Shown here: positions 54,305-64,000 of the stretch, piece after piece
Layout: each line of letters starts with the position of its first letter
How positions within the stretch are numbered: the first letter of the stretch is position 1
DNA from: AV69 sp963742315
GTDB taxonomy: Bacteria; Verrucomicrobiota; Verrucomicrobiia; Chthoniobacterales; UBA10450
Length of the DNA stretch: 64,000 bases
Assembly: GCA_963742315.1 (NCBI GenBank)
Contig: CAVULE010000011.1
Coordinates: forward strand, 24,555-88,554
Direction of reading: 5' to 3'
The notes under the pieces: model-generated
Database searches by the model: none
What the model was told of the DNA's origin: nothing
What the model saw: the letters and a program-made list of their open reading frames with translations, nothing else
Program-made: the position numbers and the translations under genes

Positions 54305-55616
54305 ATGATTCGAGTAATCAGAATTTGCCGCAATTGCGGCGCGAAAGTCTTTTCTGACGCACCGGAAGGACTTTGTACCGGCTGCGTCCTGGAAGCAGCG
54401 ATTGGCGGCGCTGGCGACTCGTCCGCAGTAGCCGCCTACTCCGCCGAAGCAGCTGCGAAGGCTGGATCGGCGAAAGCGGATGACCACGACTCCGCTAAAA
54501 AAGACAATGCGAACGCGGCACCTGGTAAGGAAAAAACAGCCCGCGCGGCCGAGTTGCTGGGAGAGTTGGGCGATTACGAATTACTGGAAGAGGTTGGTCG
54601 CGGCGGTCAGGGCGTGGTATTTCGCGCCCGGCAGAAAAGCCTTAATCGCACCGTTGCCTTAAAAGTCATTAGCCTTGGTCAGTGGGCGAGCAAAGCGCAC
54701 CTGAAGCGCTTTCGCCTTGAAGCAGAAGCCGCAGCGCGGTTGGAGCATCCCGGTATCGTGCCGATTCACGAAGTCGGTGAGCGCGATGGCTCTTGTTACT
54801 TCAGCATGAAGTTCGTCGAAGGCGGACAGCTCGACGAAGTGGCCAGGCGCGAGCCAATGCCGATCCGGCGGCGGCGGAATTGATCGCTAAGGTGGCGCGC
54901 ACCGTGCATTACGCGCATGAACATGGAATTCTGCATCGCGACATCAAACCGGGGAACATTCTGCTCGATCAAAAAGGCGAACCGCATCTCACTGATTTCG
55001 GACTGGCCCGGCTGGTGGAAACGGAGAGCACGATGACGCGCACGCTGGAAGTTTTGGGCACGCCTAGTTACATGGCGCCAGAGCAAGCAATGGGAAACAA
55101 CGCGGCCATCAGCAGCGCCACAGATGTCTATGGACTTGGTGCAGTACTTTACCAACTGCTGACCGGTCAGCCGCCTTTTGCCGGTGGAGCAACCTACGAG
55201 ACTATCAAGCTACTGCTTGGATACCGAGCCGAAGCAACCGCGGCTCTTAAATCCGAAAATAGATCGCGATCTCAGCACAATTTGCCTCAAGTGTCTCGAG
55301 AAAGATCCAAAGCGCCGGTACTCTTCCGCTCTCGCGCTGGCTGAGGATTTGGAACGCTGGCTAAAGCATGAACCGATTCAGGCGCGCCACACTGGAGTTT
55401 TCGCGCGAGGAAGGAAGTGGGTCCAACGCAATCCAACCAGCGCGCTTCTTAGCAGCGTCTCTGGTCGCGCTGGCGGCAGCTGCTGGTTGGATCGTGTGGA
55501 AAAGTGAATTGATCCGGCAACCGCTAACAACTGGAATCGCCGTTCTGCCGTTTGAAAATCTGGGCGACAGAAAGAACACACGGCCTTTGCCGATGGTGTG
55601 CAGGACGACATTCTGA
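54305..55616 (+). CDS. Serine/threonine protein kinase, N-terminal part (frame-broken)
   Basis: Catalytic half of a Hanks-type kinase. Seen: an N-terminal zinc ribbon (CRNCGAKVF and LCTGCVLEA), glycine-rich loop EEVGRGGQGVVFRA, VALKVI lysine, then in the next frame HRDIKPGNILL catalytic loop, DFGLARLVE, GTPSYMAPEQA, YQLLTGQPPF, later LSTICLKCLEKDPKRRYSSA and a membrane helix (ASLVALAAAAGWIVWKSEL). Frame changes near 54860, 55210 and 55445 join the pieces. It would act at the inner membrane, receiving a signal and acting on the sigma factor encoded upstream. Confidence 0.85.
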
Positions 55617-57197
55617 CCAAGCTGGCGAAGATCGCCGATCTCAAAGTCATCAGCCGGACCAGCGTGATGGAATATCGCGGCAAACGAAATGTGCGCCAGA
55701 TCGGCGATGCGCTTCGCGTGTCTCACGTGCTGGAGGGAAGCGCACGCAGGAGCGGTGATCGGATTCACTTGAACGCGCAGTTGATCGACACGCGCACGGA
55801 CACGCACGTCTGGGCCGAGGAATACGACCGCGATTTGAATGATTTGTTCGCAGTCCAAGCTGAGATTGCGCAAAAAGTCGCCCAGCGCCTTCACGCCAAG
55901 CTGTCAGCTAGTGAGAAGGCGTCTGTTGAAGAAAGACCAACTCAGGACCTGGTCGCCTATGATTTTTATGTCCGAGCTATCTCGATGATTTACAATGCCC
56001 AGGTGCCTCCAGGCCCGGTTGATGCTCCAGAGAAGGCTCTTTCTGAGGCTGTGGACCTGCTTAATAAGGCAGTTGCTCGTGATCCTAACTTCTTTCTCGC
56101 CTATTGCCAGCTGGCGTTTGTGCACGATTTGATTTATCAGGAAGGGACCGACCACACCCCGGCTCGTTTGGCCCTGGCAAAGTCGGCCATAGATTCTGCA
56201 TTTCGGTTGAGGCCGGATTCGGGGGAAGCGCACCTGGCGCTGGCGTGGCACCTTTATTGGGGCTATTCGGATTATGACCGCGCGCGCGCCGAACTTGCTC
56301 TTGCTCAACAGAGTTTACCCAATAACGCGCAAGTTTACGAGTTAGCTGGATCGATGGACCGCAGTCAGCGTCGCTGGGCTGACGCCATACACAATCTCGA
56401 GCGCGCATGTGAGCTCGATCCTCGAAACCTCCCTTACCTGATTAACCTCGGATCGACCTACGCGTGGTTGCACGACTATGACGAGTGGGCCAAAATTATG
56501 GATCGCATCGTTGCACTTCATCCAGACCGCAGGCCAGGGCGGATTTTTCGCGCTCACGTCGAACTAGAACGGCGAGCGGACACAGGGCCTTGCCGTGCTG
56601 CAATTGAAAAGATCCTGACCAATGAACCTGGGTCAGAGAAAGATCCATTTGTGGCGGGCCAGCGCTACACGCTTGCTTTGTACGATCGCGACTGGGACGC
56701 CGCTGGCCGCGCTTCGGCGCTGCTTTCCCAGAAGAATTCGCTCCCGTGGTTCCCGCAACTTGGCCGCGACTTTTGGGTGGGTGTAGTCGCTGGTTTGAAA
56801 GGAGACGAAACTTCTGCACGCGCTTCCTTTATGAGGGCACGCGCACAACAGGAAGAAGAGATCCGCGTTCACCCTGATGATGCGGTTCTACTTGCTGACC
56901 TCGGGCTGATCGATGCGGGCTTGGGAAGAAAAGAAGAGGCACTGAGCGAAGGCCAGCGCGCAATAGAACTGGCATCCAGCGTCAAAGACGCAGACACTGA
57001 GCCATACGTAGAGCTTTACTTCGCTATCATCTGTGCCTGGACAGGCGAACGCGAATTGGCGCTTGGGCAACTTGAAGCCCTCAGCAAAACTCCGGGCTCC
57101 TAACACTTATGGCAACTTGCGCTTGAGCCCGCTGTGGGATCCGTTGCGCGGCGATCCACGCTTCGAAAAAATCGTTGCCTCGCTCGCACCAAAGTAG
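55598..57197 (+). CDS. Protein kinase, C-terminal TolB-like/TPR part
   Basis: Continues the kinase after a shift near 55580. Seen: DILTKLAKIADLKVISRTSV, SHVLEGSARRSGDRIHLNAQ and TDTHVWAEEYDRDLNDLFAV, the domain found between kinase and TPR in this family, then TPR units from about residue 140 (for example LDPNFFLAYCQLAFVHDL-type and NLERACELDPRNLPYLINLG). After 57100 a one-base shift gives NLRLSPLWDPLRGDPRFEKI and a stop at 57195-57197. The same tail recurs as fragments at 53052 and 60578. Confidence 0.85.
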
Positions 57198-57406
57198 TGT
57201 TGGGTCTGTCAACCACGCCGTAAGATTAGCGAAGGCGGATCGCCTCTCTCGCACCAAAGGAAGCGGCACGCTCCAAATAGGATCCAAGCGGAGTCGCAGA
57301 GGCATGACCCTCGCGGAAGAAGCTGACGCAGATTACCAATAAGTAAGGCGCAGAGGAGGATCGTATAAGGCGGAATGCTACAAATTAGCTTGCTACCGCT
57401 TTAGAA
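57198..57406. other. Spacer between kinase and TonB receptor
   Basis: No gene. A short piece at 57228-57262 resembles the kinase tail again (ATCGCCTCTCTCGCACCAAA). Confidence 0.35.
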
Positions 57407-60400
57407 GTGACGGCATCGTTGGCCAAGGGCTATCAGCTGATGCGCAGAAATCCGATTCGGCGACTCGAACTACCGCACTTCATCTCTGCTTCTGTTGCTG
57501 GATTGTTTGCTTTACTTGCCTGCTCGGTTTCCGCACAGAATCCCTTGCCGACACCTGGAATTCCCACGGAGGCCGAAGCCGAACGCGTGGTTGTTACCGG
57601 CTCACATATTCCAACCGCCGAAGAAGTAGGCCCAAATCCAGTGGATACCTATCGCCCAGAAGACATCGAGAAATTAGGCGCGCGCAACGCAACCGACCTG
57701 CTGACCAAGCTGCCGCAGGAGATGGGCTCGACCATTAACCAGAACGCAAATGGCGTTGGTGGCGGGAATGGTAGCGTCATACCCAACCTGCGCGGTTTAT
57801 TGCCCGAAGAAACCCTGGTTCTCATCGATGGAAAGCGCGCTGCGATAATTGGTAGCGGCGGCGGGGTTGCCGCAGGTGCCTCGCCCGGCCTCACGGGAGT
57901 GGACATCAATCTTATTCCCTTCCCAATGATTGATCATATCGACATCTTGAAGGATGGCGCCTCGGCCATTTATGGCAGCGATGCGGTGGCCGGTGTGTTC
58001 AATATCTTTTTGAAACACAAATTCCGTGGTTTGGAGATTGGAGGCAGTATTGGCAACACAAACCTGGGCTCCTCTAATGACGCACGCGAGCTCGGAGACG
58101 TGGATGATTGCCGGGACGGGAGATGACAAGACCGATATCGTGATCATTGCCGATGCCTACGATCGGGCCGCTATCTACGGTCGCGACCGCAACATTACCA
58201 GTAACGCGAACCAAAACGCGTGGGGCGGATTTGATAATCGCAGTGTGGATTTCCCCGGCGTCATCGGCCCGTTCGGCAACCCCGCGGCTCCGTTAGGCTT
58301 TCGATTGATCCCGAAGTTGTTTTTTAGCCGCAACTCTCCGCCGCCGCATTCAGCCACGAACGTCTCAACTTCGCCTTACTATACCAACAACGTCCCTTAC
58401 CCGGATGGGAACTTCGCGCTTTATAACTTCGCGGCTGTGACCGCGACGATTCCAGCGGCGGATCGCCAAAGTATCTATGGCTCTTTTACGCGCGATATTT
58501 GTGACAAGTACTTAACGGTGTTTGCCGACTTCAAATACACCCGCTCATTTTTTGATGGAGCCGGGGCGGCTGCCGGGTTTTCCCCGGATCCATTCAAGAA
58601 CCCGAACGGTACTGCCTTTAGTCCTGAGGGCATCAGTGTGCCGATCGCAAATCCGTTTAATCCCTTCACGGTCCCGGATGCGACTTTGCCCGATGGCACG
58701 CCTGTTACTACCGGAGTTCATTTCAGCGGCATTAAAGACACAGGCGGCGTTACATCCAAGACCACGTTCCACGACATGCTGTTCGATGCCGGACTTCGCG
58801 GTCAAATGGGAGAGTTTGGCGATTACTTCAAGAATTGGAATTGGGAATTGGGTTTCCGTTATTCCCGGAACGACGAGGAAACCCTCACTGGTGGGCTGGT
58901 AAGCGCAGCGGGCTTACGCGACGCGCTGTTGGATACGGACCCGGCCACAGCGTTTAATCCCTTCCTTGGATTCCTCGGTCGCAACACTGAGGCCGCGATT
59001 AGCCGGGTGTATGTTACCCTGCATAACACCGGCCAGTTCGAGTTGCCATTGGCTTATTTCCATCTCAATGGTGAGCTGTTCAATCTTCCCGCCGGACCGG
59101 TCTCCTTCGCGGCTGGGCTCGAGTACCGCGGGGAAAGGTGGAGAAACGATCCTGACTCGGAGAACGCCAGTTTTGACACAATCGGTGGCAGGAATTTCCA
59201 AGCCTCAAAGGTAAACCGGGACGTTTGGGGAACCTATCAGGAAGTGCGTATTCCGGTGACCAGCCCGGCGTGGAAGTTGCCAGGAGCATACAGTCTCGAG
59301 TTCGACATCGCCGAGCGCGAAGAATGGTATAGCCAGAATACATCTGCGACCACTGCTCCTTCCGTTTTGCCTGAGGAACACTCCCAGTTTGACGGGCAGA
59401 AGCCCAAATTTTCTGTTCGCTGGCAACCGCTTGACCCCAAGTGGATTGGCACTCTCACCTTACGTGGCTCTTACAGCGAAGCGTTTCTTGCGCCGACACT
59501 ACCCGACCTTACGCCGGCCGGCACCGAATTCTTCTTCCCCCCCGGTTTTTTTCACGATCCGAAGGGATTGACGCCTCCAGGAGCTGGCACTCGGCTCCTC
59601 TTGAGTGGAAACCCTCTCCTCAATCCGGCGGTTGCCTACGAATGGTCTTATGGAGCAGTTTACAGTCCGAAATGGATCAGAGGTCTTACCCTGAGCGCTG
59701 ATTTCTGGCATATTGACCTTCGATCGCTTGCCGATGTGCCCGGTGGGGATTTCATCATCGATCATGAAAAGTTATTTCCGCAGGATGTAATTCGTGATCC
59801 AACAACTGGCGCAATCACGACCGTCATTTTGCCTACCTTAAACCTCACCCGCACTGTGGTAGAAGGTCTCGATTACGAAGCGATCTATATCCTGGATTTA
59901 GCGAGCTTTGGTCGCGGCGATTTTGGTAGGTTCACCTTTACCCTCAATGGGACCTACCTGTCCCGGTTCGAGCTTCAGATAAGTCCCGACACTCACCGAT
60001 TTGGGCTCTCGGGTTCGTATGTGTCTCCACCAACTTTAAACGGCTCGCTGCCGCACACTCGAGCCTTTGCCAGCGCGTTCTGGGGCGGCCCGGCTGACAC
60101 CTGGCTCACCGGCTTCGATGTTGGCGCGACCGTTCACTACACCGGCCAGTATCAAGATGACAATCTCGACCTGGGCCCTGTCCTTGCGCGCAAAATACGG
60201 GAGTTGACCACGCTCGACCTGATCGCGTCTTATACGTTTAATTTACCGGCGCCGGTGGCTCAGCAGGAAGTGGCTGGTTTCGCCAAGGATGGCGGTAAGA
60301 ACGTGAAGATGTCCGATGGCAAGGAGAAAAACGTCGTGCCCATCTCCACCGCCGAGTACGGTGCTTGTGGATGGCGCGCCTGGTTGAATGGCACGACGAT

Positions 60401-60536
60401 CACGCTCGGGGTGCAGAACGTGTTCGATTCCGATCCGCCGTTCGCCGGCGGTTTCGCCTTCGGGTATGGCTACGACGCATCCCTTGCCGATGTCAAAGGC
60501 CGGTTCTGTTACGTCCAGCTAAAGAAGAGATTTTAG
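57407..60536 (+). CDS. TonB-dependent outer membrane receptor, one frame break
   Basis: Outer-membrane transporter of about 1040 residues. Seen: signal peptide (SASVAGLFALLACSVSAQ), a TonB-box-like EAERVVVTGSHIP, plug domain (ARNATDLLTKLPQE, LPEETLVLIDGKRA, DGASAIYGSDAVAGVFNI), then the beta-barrel with alternating aromatic strands and a C-terminal phenylalanine (YVQLKKRF). The frame from 57407 ends at 58126; a one-base shift near 58105 joins TWMIAGTGDDKTDIVIIADA in the second frame. Substrate unknown; the large Gly-rich plug family fits peptide, sugar or siderophore uptake. It stands close to the kinase/sigma genes but its control is not shown. Confidence 0.9.
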
Positions 60537-60577
60537 TCGCAGCGGGAACAACTTACCTGGAAATTCAAAGCCGGAGA

Positions 60578-60634
60578 TATCCGTTGCGCGGCGATCCGAG
60601 CTTCAGAAATCGTCGCGTCCTCGCGCCGAAGTAA
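60578..60634 (+). pseudogene. Kinase/TPR gene 3' tail fragment
   Basis: Reads PLRGDPSFRNRRVLAPK and stop: the last 18 codons of the kinase-TPR family with one base shift inside. Third copy of this tail in the window (others 53052-53262 minus, 57112-57197 plus). Confidence 0.6.
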
Positions 60635-60793
60635 TCTTCCGGGGAGCACAGGCGCCGGCCTGTAGTTCGCAGCAACTTGCCAGCGGCCCGATCTCGATGT
60701 TCGACGATTGTGCATCGCGAGATGCATTTCGGCTAGCAGCCGTGAGCTGCGCCCATTCCGAACGCCCCTAGTCTGAAAAGTCCCCAAACTTTT

Positions 60794-60880
60794 CGCGTAA
60801 CGAACCGCCAAATCCTGCCAAGTACTTCAGTGAACGGCCAGAAATGACCTCTCATGATGGGAAGTCAAGAAAGGCCAAAA
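60794..60880 (+). repeat. Duplicated 5' leader, copy 1
   Basis: About 87 bases (CGCGTAACGAACCGCCAAAT ... AAGGCCAAAA) recur at 62298-62386 with only single-base differences and indels. Each copy ends 20-35 bases before the start of a secreted-protein gene, so it probably carries a shared promoter or leader. Confidence 0.75.
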
Positions 60881-60913
60881 TGAGAAAAACCAAATCAACT
60901 AAAGGAACAAAAG

Positions 60914-62213
60914 GTGAAATCACTCGAATTCTTCAAACCCATTCTGGCGACCACGTTGGCAATCGTACTGGCGTGGCTACTATCCGTCCGGCCCGCCCAA
61001 GCCGGTTTCATCGTAACGCGGCAGCAAGTCGGGCCCGATGTCGTCACCACCGGAAGCGGAGCCATTGATCTGACTGGACTGACTCTTGTGGGTCTTCGGG
61101 TCACGCATAAGTGGGATAAGTGGACCGACTTTCGGGGGACCTCCCTTCGGAATATTTGTCAGCAGTCCCAGCGGCGACACGGTCGGGATAGGCAGCTTTC
61201 CATTAGTCGGAGTCTTTCTCACTGTTCCGGCGGGGTATGTCTCCGGTACTGCTCTATCGGGCAGCACGATCTACAGCGACAGTACTCTTGGACAGTTAAT
61301 TCCCGGAACACCCGGCACCTACGTATGGAGGTGGGGAACCGGAGCGAACCAAAACTTCACGCTTCAAGTAAAAATACCGGTGCCGGCAAGCACGGCGATC
61401 TGGTACTTGAACAACAATGCTTTTGTCGCCGGCACCTCCGCTCCCACTCTTCCGGTTGGTTGGGGTGTACTTGGTGTGGCGGACTTTAATGGCGATAGCC
61501 AGCCCGATTATCTTCTTTACAATGCAAGCCACCAAACAGCGGTTTGGTATTTAAATAACAATGTTTTTGTCGGCGCCGCCTTTGGTCCAACTCTTCCAGC
61601 TAACTGGAAAGTGGTCGGTGTGGCAGACTTCGATGGTGACGGCAAGCCCGATTACCTGCTTTTCAACTCTACCAGCCAGCAAACGGCAATCTGGTATTTG
61701 TCTGGAACGAGCTTTGTTAGCGGCGCCTTCGGCCCGAGTCTTCCTAACGGTTGGGATCTTGTAGCAGTGGGCGATTTCAACGCGGACGGTAAGCCCGATT
61801 ATGTGCTCTATTCTCCCGCTACTCGGCAAACAGCGATTTGGTATCTCAACAACAATGCTTTTGTCAGCGGTGACTTGGGACCAACTCTGCCGGTTAACTG
61901 GAGAGTGGTTGCCGTGGCGGACTTCAATGGCGACGGCAAGACCGATTATCTCCTTTACAGTGCAAGCACGCACCAAACGGCGATCTGGTACTTGTCCGGT
62001 CCTACTTTAATTAGCGGTGCATATGGGCCGATGATTGCAAGCGGCTATACTTTGATAGGAGCGGCCGATTTCAACGCGGACGGCAAGCCCGATTACGTGC
62101 TTTATGGTGCGAGCGTCCAGTGAACCACCCTCTGGTATCTCGACAACAATGTCTTCACCGGCAGCGCCAATGGTCCAACGCTTCCGGCTGGCTGGAGCTT
62201 GACTCAGCGTTGA
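60914..62213 (+). pseudogene. Secreted FG-GAP/VCBS-type repeat protein, frame break and internal stop
   Basis: GTG at 60914 with AAAGGA upstream. Signal peptide (residues 1-33, LATTLAIVLAWLLSV), a domain SGAIDLTGLT ... PTFGGPPFGIF, and five or six repeats of about 48 residues: QTAIWYLNNNAFV then GPTLPxxWxVVGVADFNGDG and KPDYLLY. A shift near 61090 joins the N-terminal part. At 62121 an in-frame TGA (ASVQ-stop-TTLWYLDNN) sits where other repeats have QTAIWYL; the final repeat then runs to 62213. The TGA is probably a mutated CGA. Function unknown; surface protein. Confidence 0.8.
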
Positions 62214-62297
62214 GCAAACGAACACAGACTTCAGCTCTGGCACCGCCGGGCTTCAACGCTTCACGTTTTAACGATTTAGCGTCGCCAAGCATCTTTC

Positions 62298-62386
62298 CGC
62301 GTAACGAACCGCCAAATCCTGCCAAGTAACTTCAGTGAACGGCCAGAAATGACTTCTCATGATGAGGAAGTCAAAGAAGGCCAAAA
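62298..62386 (+). repeat. Duplicated 5' leader, copy 2
   Basis: Counterpart of 60794-60880, 1.5 kb downstream, in the same orientation, ending 20 bases before the start of the secreted protein at 62407. The pair suggests tandem duplication of a promoter-gene unit. Confidence 0.75.
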
Positions 62387-62406
62387 CAAGCAAAGGAAAT
62401 CAAACA

Positions 62407-62913
62407 ATGAATAACATCAAAAGAATCAGCTTAATGACAGCAATCTTCCTGACCGTGGCGCTCGTCAGCTCCGCGGTGGAAGCGGGAGTGATACGAATTA
62501 ATGGTACTATCGCAGGGAGCGAAAGTGGCGCGCCTTTTCCCAATCCAGCGGAAGGGATTTATGTCAATGGAAGCGTCATGTCAACCGACACGGCGCTTGG
62601 TCCATTCACACTGTTTTATTCGCTCCCAGTGGAGTTCGCTTTCGCGAATACGCCACCTGGGAACGCCGGGGGAAGTCGTTTGATAGTGGGAGACCCCGCC
62701 AACGGTGACAGCATTTTAGCGTGGTTTTTGGGAATTAACAGTGGTTTATGCGCCAACGGCGATCTTCGCCATGTGGATCCCTGGACCATTATCGGCGGAA
62801 CGGGCCGGTACACTGGCGCCAAAGGCAGCTTCACCACGGACCAATGCTCGAACCTTGATACCGGCGAGACCAGTGGTGTCATCAGCGGCACCATCGTCGT
62901 AAGAGGACGGTGA
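62407..62913 (+). CDS. Secreted protein of unknown function (168 aa)
   Basis: ATG at 62407 after AAGGA. Signal peptide (SLMTAIFLTVALVSSAVEAG, cleaved near residue 23), then a beta-rich domain with SVMSTDTALGPFTLFYSLPV, a CANGDLRHVDPWTIIGGTGR segment and two cysteines (near 119 and 148) that may form a disulphide, ending GETSGVISGTIVV. The GGTGRYTGAKG motif resembles dirigent/allene-oxide-cyclase-like barrels. Shares its leader with the FG-GAP gene. Confidence 0.72.
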   Translation: MNNIKRISLMTAIFLTVALVSSAVEAGVIRINGTIAGSESGAPFPNPAEGIYVNGSVMSTDTALGPFTLFYSLPVEFAFANTPPGNAGGSRLIVGDPANGDSILAWFLGINSGLCANGDLRHVDPWTIIGGTGRYTGAKGSFTTDQCSNLDTGETSGVISGTIVVRGR

Positions 62914-62994
62914 GCATTGGCAGGCCTCTGCCAAACCGTCGCCGAGCGTAGCGCTCGATCCCCTTCATAGGGGAAGCGCTACCTCGGCAAGGCG

Positions 62995-63348
62995 ATGCTC
63001 TCGCGGATCGCTGCGCTTTTGCCGTTATGCTCGCACGTACGCGTGTTGGTTTCGGCGGATCGCCCGAAAGAATCTTCGTTTTTGCAAGGCCTGCGATTCA
63101 ACGGAGATGGTACGACGTTCAATCCATTCGGCACGGTGAACATCGGGGGCACGATTATCATCGACGCCACCGGAGGGGTAGGAACCTATACGGTCGCAGC
63201 GGACTGCACGGGCACCCTGTCAATCACCGACGGCCCAAGCTTTAACATGTACGTCGGACCGGGTGCAAAGAAGCTTTGGATCACCCAGACTTGTAGGCTG
63301 GCGCACGGATTAGGTGTAGGAACGGCGACACGGCTGCCAGGGCGGTAA
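62995..63348 (+). CDS. Secreted-type beta protein, probably broken paralogue
   Basis: Frame of 117 codons from 62995. The middle (FNGDGTTFNPFGTVNIGGTI then GVGTYTVAADCTGTLSITDG and FNMYVGPGAKKLWITQT) reads like a beta domain of secreted proteins; the first 35 and last 15 residues do not. No signal peptide in frame, so an indel or truncation at the 5' end is likely. No family assigned. Confidence 0.5.
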   Translation: MLSRIAALLPLCSHVRVLVSADRPKESSFLQGLRFNGDGTTFNPFGTVNIGGTIIIDATGGVGTYTVAADCTGTLSITDGPSFNMYVGPGAKKLWITQTCRLAHGLGVGTATRLPGR

Positions 63349-63435
63349 AAGCTCCTCGGCTGTTGTGACGAGATTCGACTTGTCACTGATTATAGGGTTT
63401 GGCGCGTTCCATCCGCGCCAAACCCGTCTACTCGT

Positions 63436-63920
63436 TTAGTCGCGGAAATTTTTGAAGTTGGTCGCGACTTTGAAATCTTTTCCGCGGACAAACTGGATCA
63501 CGCTTTGCAATTCGTCCTTCTTTTTCCAGTCACACGAATCTGCCGATCTTGCAACGCACTCTGTATTTTGAAGCCCGCTTCCTTAATTGCTTTGATAATT
63601 TCTTTCGCCTTTTCCCCTTCCAAGCCCTGCTGAATCTTCAGTTCCTGCCGGGCGTGGCCCAGTGGCGAGATATCCGCTTCCACCTGCTCAATGTTTCGCA
63701 GGTCAACGCCACGCTTCGCTAATTTACCGATGACGATCTCGCGCAAGCCTCGCAAGCGATTGGCGTCCTCAGCCGTAAGCGTGATTTTGTCTTTCTCGTA
63801 AGCGATCTCGGCCACGCTGCCTTTGAAATCGAAGCGGGTCGCCAATTCTTTGCGTGCTTGATTGAGCGCGTTGTCGATTTCCTGTTTGTCGACTTCCGAG
63901 ACAATATCAAAGGACGGCAT
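63436..63920 (-). CDS. yajQ: YajQ-family nucleotide-binding protein, one frame break
   Basis: Small conserved protein (about 161 residues) that binds cyclic di-GMP in some species. Seen: MPSFDIVSEVDKQEIDNALN, ATRFDFKGSVAEIAYEKDKI, GKLAKRGVDLRNIE, EGEKAKEIIKAIKEAGFKI and ALQDRQIRVTGK. At GGAAAAAGAAGG near 63532 one A is missing: in the observed frame the protein ends in RRTNCKA at 63498, but the next frame restores DELQSVIQFVRGKDFKVAT and NFRD with stop 63436-63438. A broken yajQ is unlikely biologically, so this homopolymer indel is probably a sequencing error. Confidence 0.9.
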
Positions 63921-63957
63921 GGTTCAATTTCCGATTTTTTGACTTCTGATTGTTGAT

Positions 63958-64000
63958 TTAAGCATGTGCCGCAACTTCGCCTGCTCGCCAAGGGACCGGC
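63958..64000 (-). CDS. 3' end of a gene running off the right edge
   Basis: The minus strand reads VPWRAGEVAAHA and TAA (63958-63960), a plausible protein end, upstream of yajQ. Too short to identify. Confidence 0.3.
   Translation of the reverse strand, partial: PVPWRAGEVAAHA

Larger units (their letters stand above)
60537..60913. other. Spacer holding a kinase-tail fragment and a duplicated leader
   Basis: No gene. It contains the kinase 3' fragment 60578-60634 and the first copy of an 87-89-bp leader repeat (60794-60880). Confidence 0.5.

Noticed and set aside
1..64000. CRISPR array, rRNA operon or complete insertion sequence
   Set aside because: No regularly spaced repeats, rRNA signatures or transposase with terminal repeats were seen anywhere in the window.

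Overview
The window looks like chromosomal DNA of a free-living, probably soil bacterium. The best guess is Verrucomicrobiota of the Chthoniobacter/Udaeobacter type: it carries an alternative complex III cytochrome, an ECF sigma factor followed by a protein kinase fused to TPR repeats, many secreted repeat proteins, HAF and FG-GAP repeat proteins, a cyclic beta-glucan synthase and a large set of stress proteins. Acidobacteriota is the main alternative. No rRNA gene, CRISPR array or recognisable intact insertion sequence was seen, and no database search was possible.

Layout. 1-8 kb: an ActA-like pentahaem cytochrome (-), then a tight + strand unit of an Anabaena-type sensory rhodopsin transducer homologue, a pyruvate oxidase-like ThDP enzyme, an enolase-superfamily enzyme and a GlcD/GlcF-type FAD/Fe-S dehydrogenase. 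8-18.6 kb: an accessory hotspot with two DNA-binding proteins, iteron-like repeats, a frameshifted tyrosine integrase, tRNA-Arg(ACG), at least four partial tRNA 3' ends in the same orientation, a HigBA-type toxin-antitoxin pair, and a short run of integron-type gene cassettes with two 124-bp attC-like sites but no integrase. 18.6-48 kb: a stress and redox region with two Rnk paralogues, DoxX proteins, a ferredoxin-reductase-like flavoprotein, FolE, glutaredoxin, a Mug-like glycosylase, DUF488 proteins, a PRC-barrel protein, cyclic glucan synthase plus Pgm, L,D-transpeptidase, lipid kinase, MtfA, truncated haemoglobin, a DoxX-NirK-like fusion, a NhaR-like LysR regulator, HPF and DUF4142. 48-53 kb: EVE-HNH nuclease, HAF repeat protein and small proteins. 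53-64 kb: sigma factor, kinase-TPR, TonB-dependent receptor, FG-GAP protein, small secreted proteins and YajQ.

Two DNA motifs tie the 18-48 kb region together. A 40-bp element with the spacing 15-7-15 (ATAR-N7-YTAT, seven bases, then a second half-site) occurs six times, including 14 bp upstream of the NhaR-like LysR gene; it has the geometry of a LysR tetramer site. A second palindrome, AGTCAA-N8-TTGACT, occurs four times, including directly upstream of a Cys-rich ArsR-type regulator. Both look like autoregulated local regulons. Their members are Rnk proteins, tiny membrane proteins, DoxX/flavoprotein, FolE, L,D-transpeptidase and DUF4142.

Caution: about 30 reading-frame breaks are present, nearly all single-base and several in homopolymers, even in conserved genes such as yajQ. 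Coding sense is otherwise kept across the breaks. Residual long-read indel errors are the simplest explanation for most of them. The truncated genes (transaldolase, TerC, cupredoxin/EVE-HNH junction) are different and look like true rearrangement scars or assembly joins.
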